Shown: piece by piece, positions 63,584 to 64,000 of the stretch | How the letters are laid out: each line of letters opens with the position of its first letter | Position numbering within the stretch: the stretch's first letter is position 1 | Assembly (NCBI GenBank): GCA_029098505.1 | Contig: JAQXOE010000004.1 | Location: 42,164-106,163, forward strand | From: Bacteroidales bacterium | GTDB taxonomy: Bacteria; Bacteroidota; Bacteroidia; Bacteroidales; UBA932 | Reading direction: 5' to 3' | DNA length: 64,000 bases | The notes under the pieces: generated by a model | The model's database searches: none | What the model was told of the DNA's origin: nothing | What the model saw: only the letters and a program-made list of their open reading frames with translations | Program-made: the position numbers and the translations under genes

Positions 63584-63631
63584 CCTCCGGCGAGAAGGCC
63601 GGGATGTGGCGCACGCAGTGCGGCAAATCCC
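63584..63631 (+). repeat. 48-bp dispersed repeat, copy 2
   Basis: Same direction as the copy at 59275-59322, with five differences concentrated outside the paired positions. Confidence 0.8.
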
Positions 63632-63683
63632 GACTTGCTTTCTTTTGTAAGGAAGTAAAATCAGTTCAGCTGGACTCTAGGGA

Positions 63684-63761
63684 GTGGGGGATAACTGTTT
63701 GACGCACAGCAAGTTAAGCCTTTGTCTATAGGAAATTTTACCCATAGATAAAGTCTTAAAG
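63684..63761 (-). repeat. Dispersed 78-bp hairpin repeat, copy 2
   Basis: Inverted copy of 28389-28466, about 86 percent identical by eye. The central hairpin is kept: CTATGGG pairs with CCTATAG. Confidence 0.8.
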
Positions 63762-63863
63762 TACTGAGTCTCAATGAATTAAGCTCCACTGGACGCCGGC
63801 AAAGAAACGCCATCCACGTAAGCGTCTCCGCGATGATGTATTGACATGAAGAGGCAATACATC

Positions 63864-63871
63864 TACCTTTG
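63864..63871 (+). promoter_or_regulatory. -7 element of the IS66-like orfA
   Basis: TACCTTTG, with TTGACA 17 bases upstream; the ATG lies 18 bases downstream. Confidence 0.55.
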
Positions 63872-63889
63872 CAAGAAAAGAACAAGAAG

Positions 63890-64000
63890 ATGGAAGAATC
63901 AATCCCAGCTCAGGCGATAGCGCGTTATCGCAAGGTCATAGAGGACTTCAGATCAAGGCTTGGGGAGAATCCTGACCTGGAACTACGCGAGTATTGTAAA
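63890..64000 (+). CDS. IS66-type accessory protein, orfA (5' end only)
   Basis: The first 37 codons of a gene cut by the window end: it begins MEESIPAQAIARYRK and includes DFRSRLGENPDL and REYCK. The ARYRK start and an early REYCK resemble the helix-turn-helix orfA (TnpA) of IS66 elements in Bacteroidota. The position just inside a GTAAGCG terminus supports this. Too little is visible to be sure. Confidence 0.5.
   Translation, partial: MEESIPAQAIARYRKVIEDFRSRLGENPDLELREYCK

Larger units (their letters stand above)
63360..63817. other. Non-coding repeat-rich gap between two insertion sequences
   Basis: About 460 bases without a credible gene. It holds copy 2 of the 48-bp repeat and copy 2 of the 78-bp hairpin repeat. 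Short ORFs overlap both repeats and are not convincing. Confidence 0.6.
63818..64000 (+). mobile_element. Left end of an IS66-family element (partial)
   Basis: GTAAGCG at 63818-63824 is the hallmark terminus of IS66-family inverted repeats. A promoter and an ORF typical of IS66 orfA follow within 75 bases. The element runs off the window. Confidence 0.6.

Noticed and set aside
63661..63885. Short minus-strand ORF sharing the phrase KFPIDKxLTCC with an ORF at 28.4 kb
   Set aside because: The similarity comes from the dispersed 78-bp DNA repeat; codon positions of the differences do not favour synonymous changes, and neither has a start region.
1..64000. CRISPR array or rRNA genes
   Set aside because: No evenly spaced direct repeats and no rRNA-like segments were seen by eye on either strand.

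Overview
The window is a near-complete stretch of chromosome from a member of the Bacteroidota, most likely order Bacteroidales. The evidence is the promoter style (TTTG, about 20 bases, then TAnnTTTG, found before many genes), Bacteroidota-type families (DUF3127, DUF4783, DUF1015 beside serC-serA, a glycogen cluster with a GT3-type synthase and GH57), lipoprotein signals, and IS1380 and IS66 elements. GC content looks near 50 percent. The genus cannot be fixed from sequence alone; a gut or rumen Rikenellaceae-like lineage would fit.

Layout. 1-4.6 kb: tail of a cyclophilin, an AraC regulator divergent from an MFS sugar transporter, a ROK sugar kinase and an FKBP lipoprotein. 4.6-7.4 kb: DUF3127 protein, miaA, an acidic pRiA4b-like protein and a YigZ protein. 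7.4-12.9 kb: serC-serA-DUF1015-recQ. 12.9-17.8 kb: DUF308 membrane protein, dnaG and metG. 17.8-20.6 kb (minus strand): a secreted protein, an M16 peptidase and an O-methyltransferase. 20.6-28.3 kb: dnaX, lptB, a sigma-54-activator-like response regulator (minus strand), alkaline phosphatase, cmk, ispH and efp. 28.3-37.9 kb: a structured repeat region, an esterase-like protein lacking its catalytic residues, DUF4783, rlmH with an NtrY-like kinase, engB, prs and der. 37.9-51.0 kb: xseA-xseB followed by a glycogen block (glgB, debranching enzyme, GT4, GH57, a glycogen synthase-phosphorylase fusion) and ribF. 51.0-59.0 kb: greA, a HIT protein, a thioredoxin-fold lipoprotein, tsaB and cvpA (minus strand), ileS, a DksA-like protein and lspA. 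59.0-64.0 kb: tRNA-Ser and then an accessory segment with dispersed palindromic repeats, a PD-(D/E)XK nuclease-helicase with a small downstream gene, an intact IS1380-type element and the left end of an IS66-type element.

Most of the window is ordinary housekeeping sequence. The points most worth a second look are: (a) the single-polypeptide glycogen synthase-phosphorylase with a linker that looks like a former intergenic region; (b) a terminator-like hairpin between the promoter and start codon of greA; (c) several proteins that keep a fold but have lost catalytic residues (esterase-like, thioredoxin-like, sigma-54 activator-like); (d) a cysteine-rich insertion in MetRS; (e) two families of short dispersed hairpin repeats and a long inverted element attached to tRNA-Ser; (f) the nuclease-helicase gene pair as a candidate defence module. 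No CRISPR array or rRNA gene was seen.
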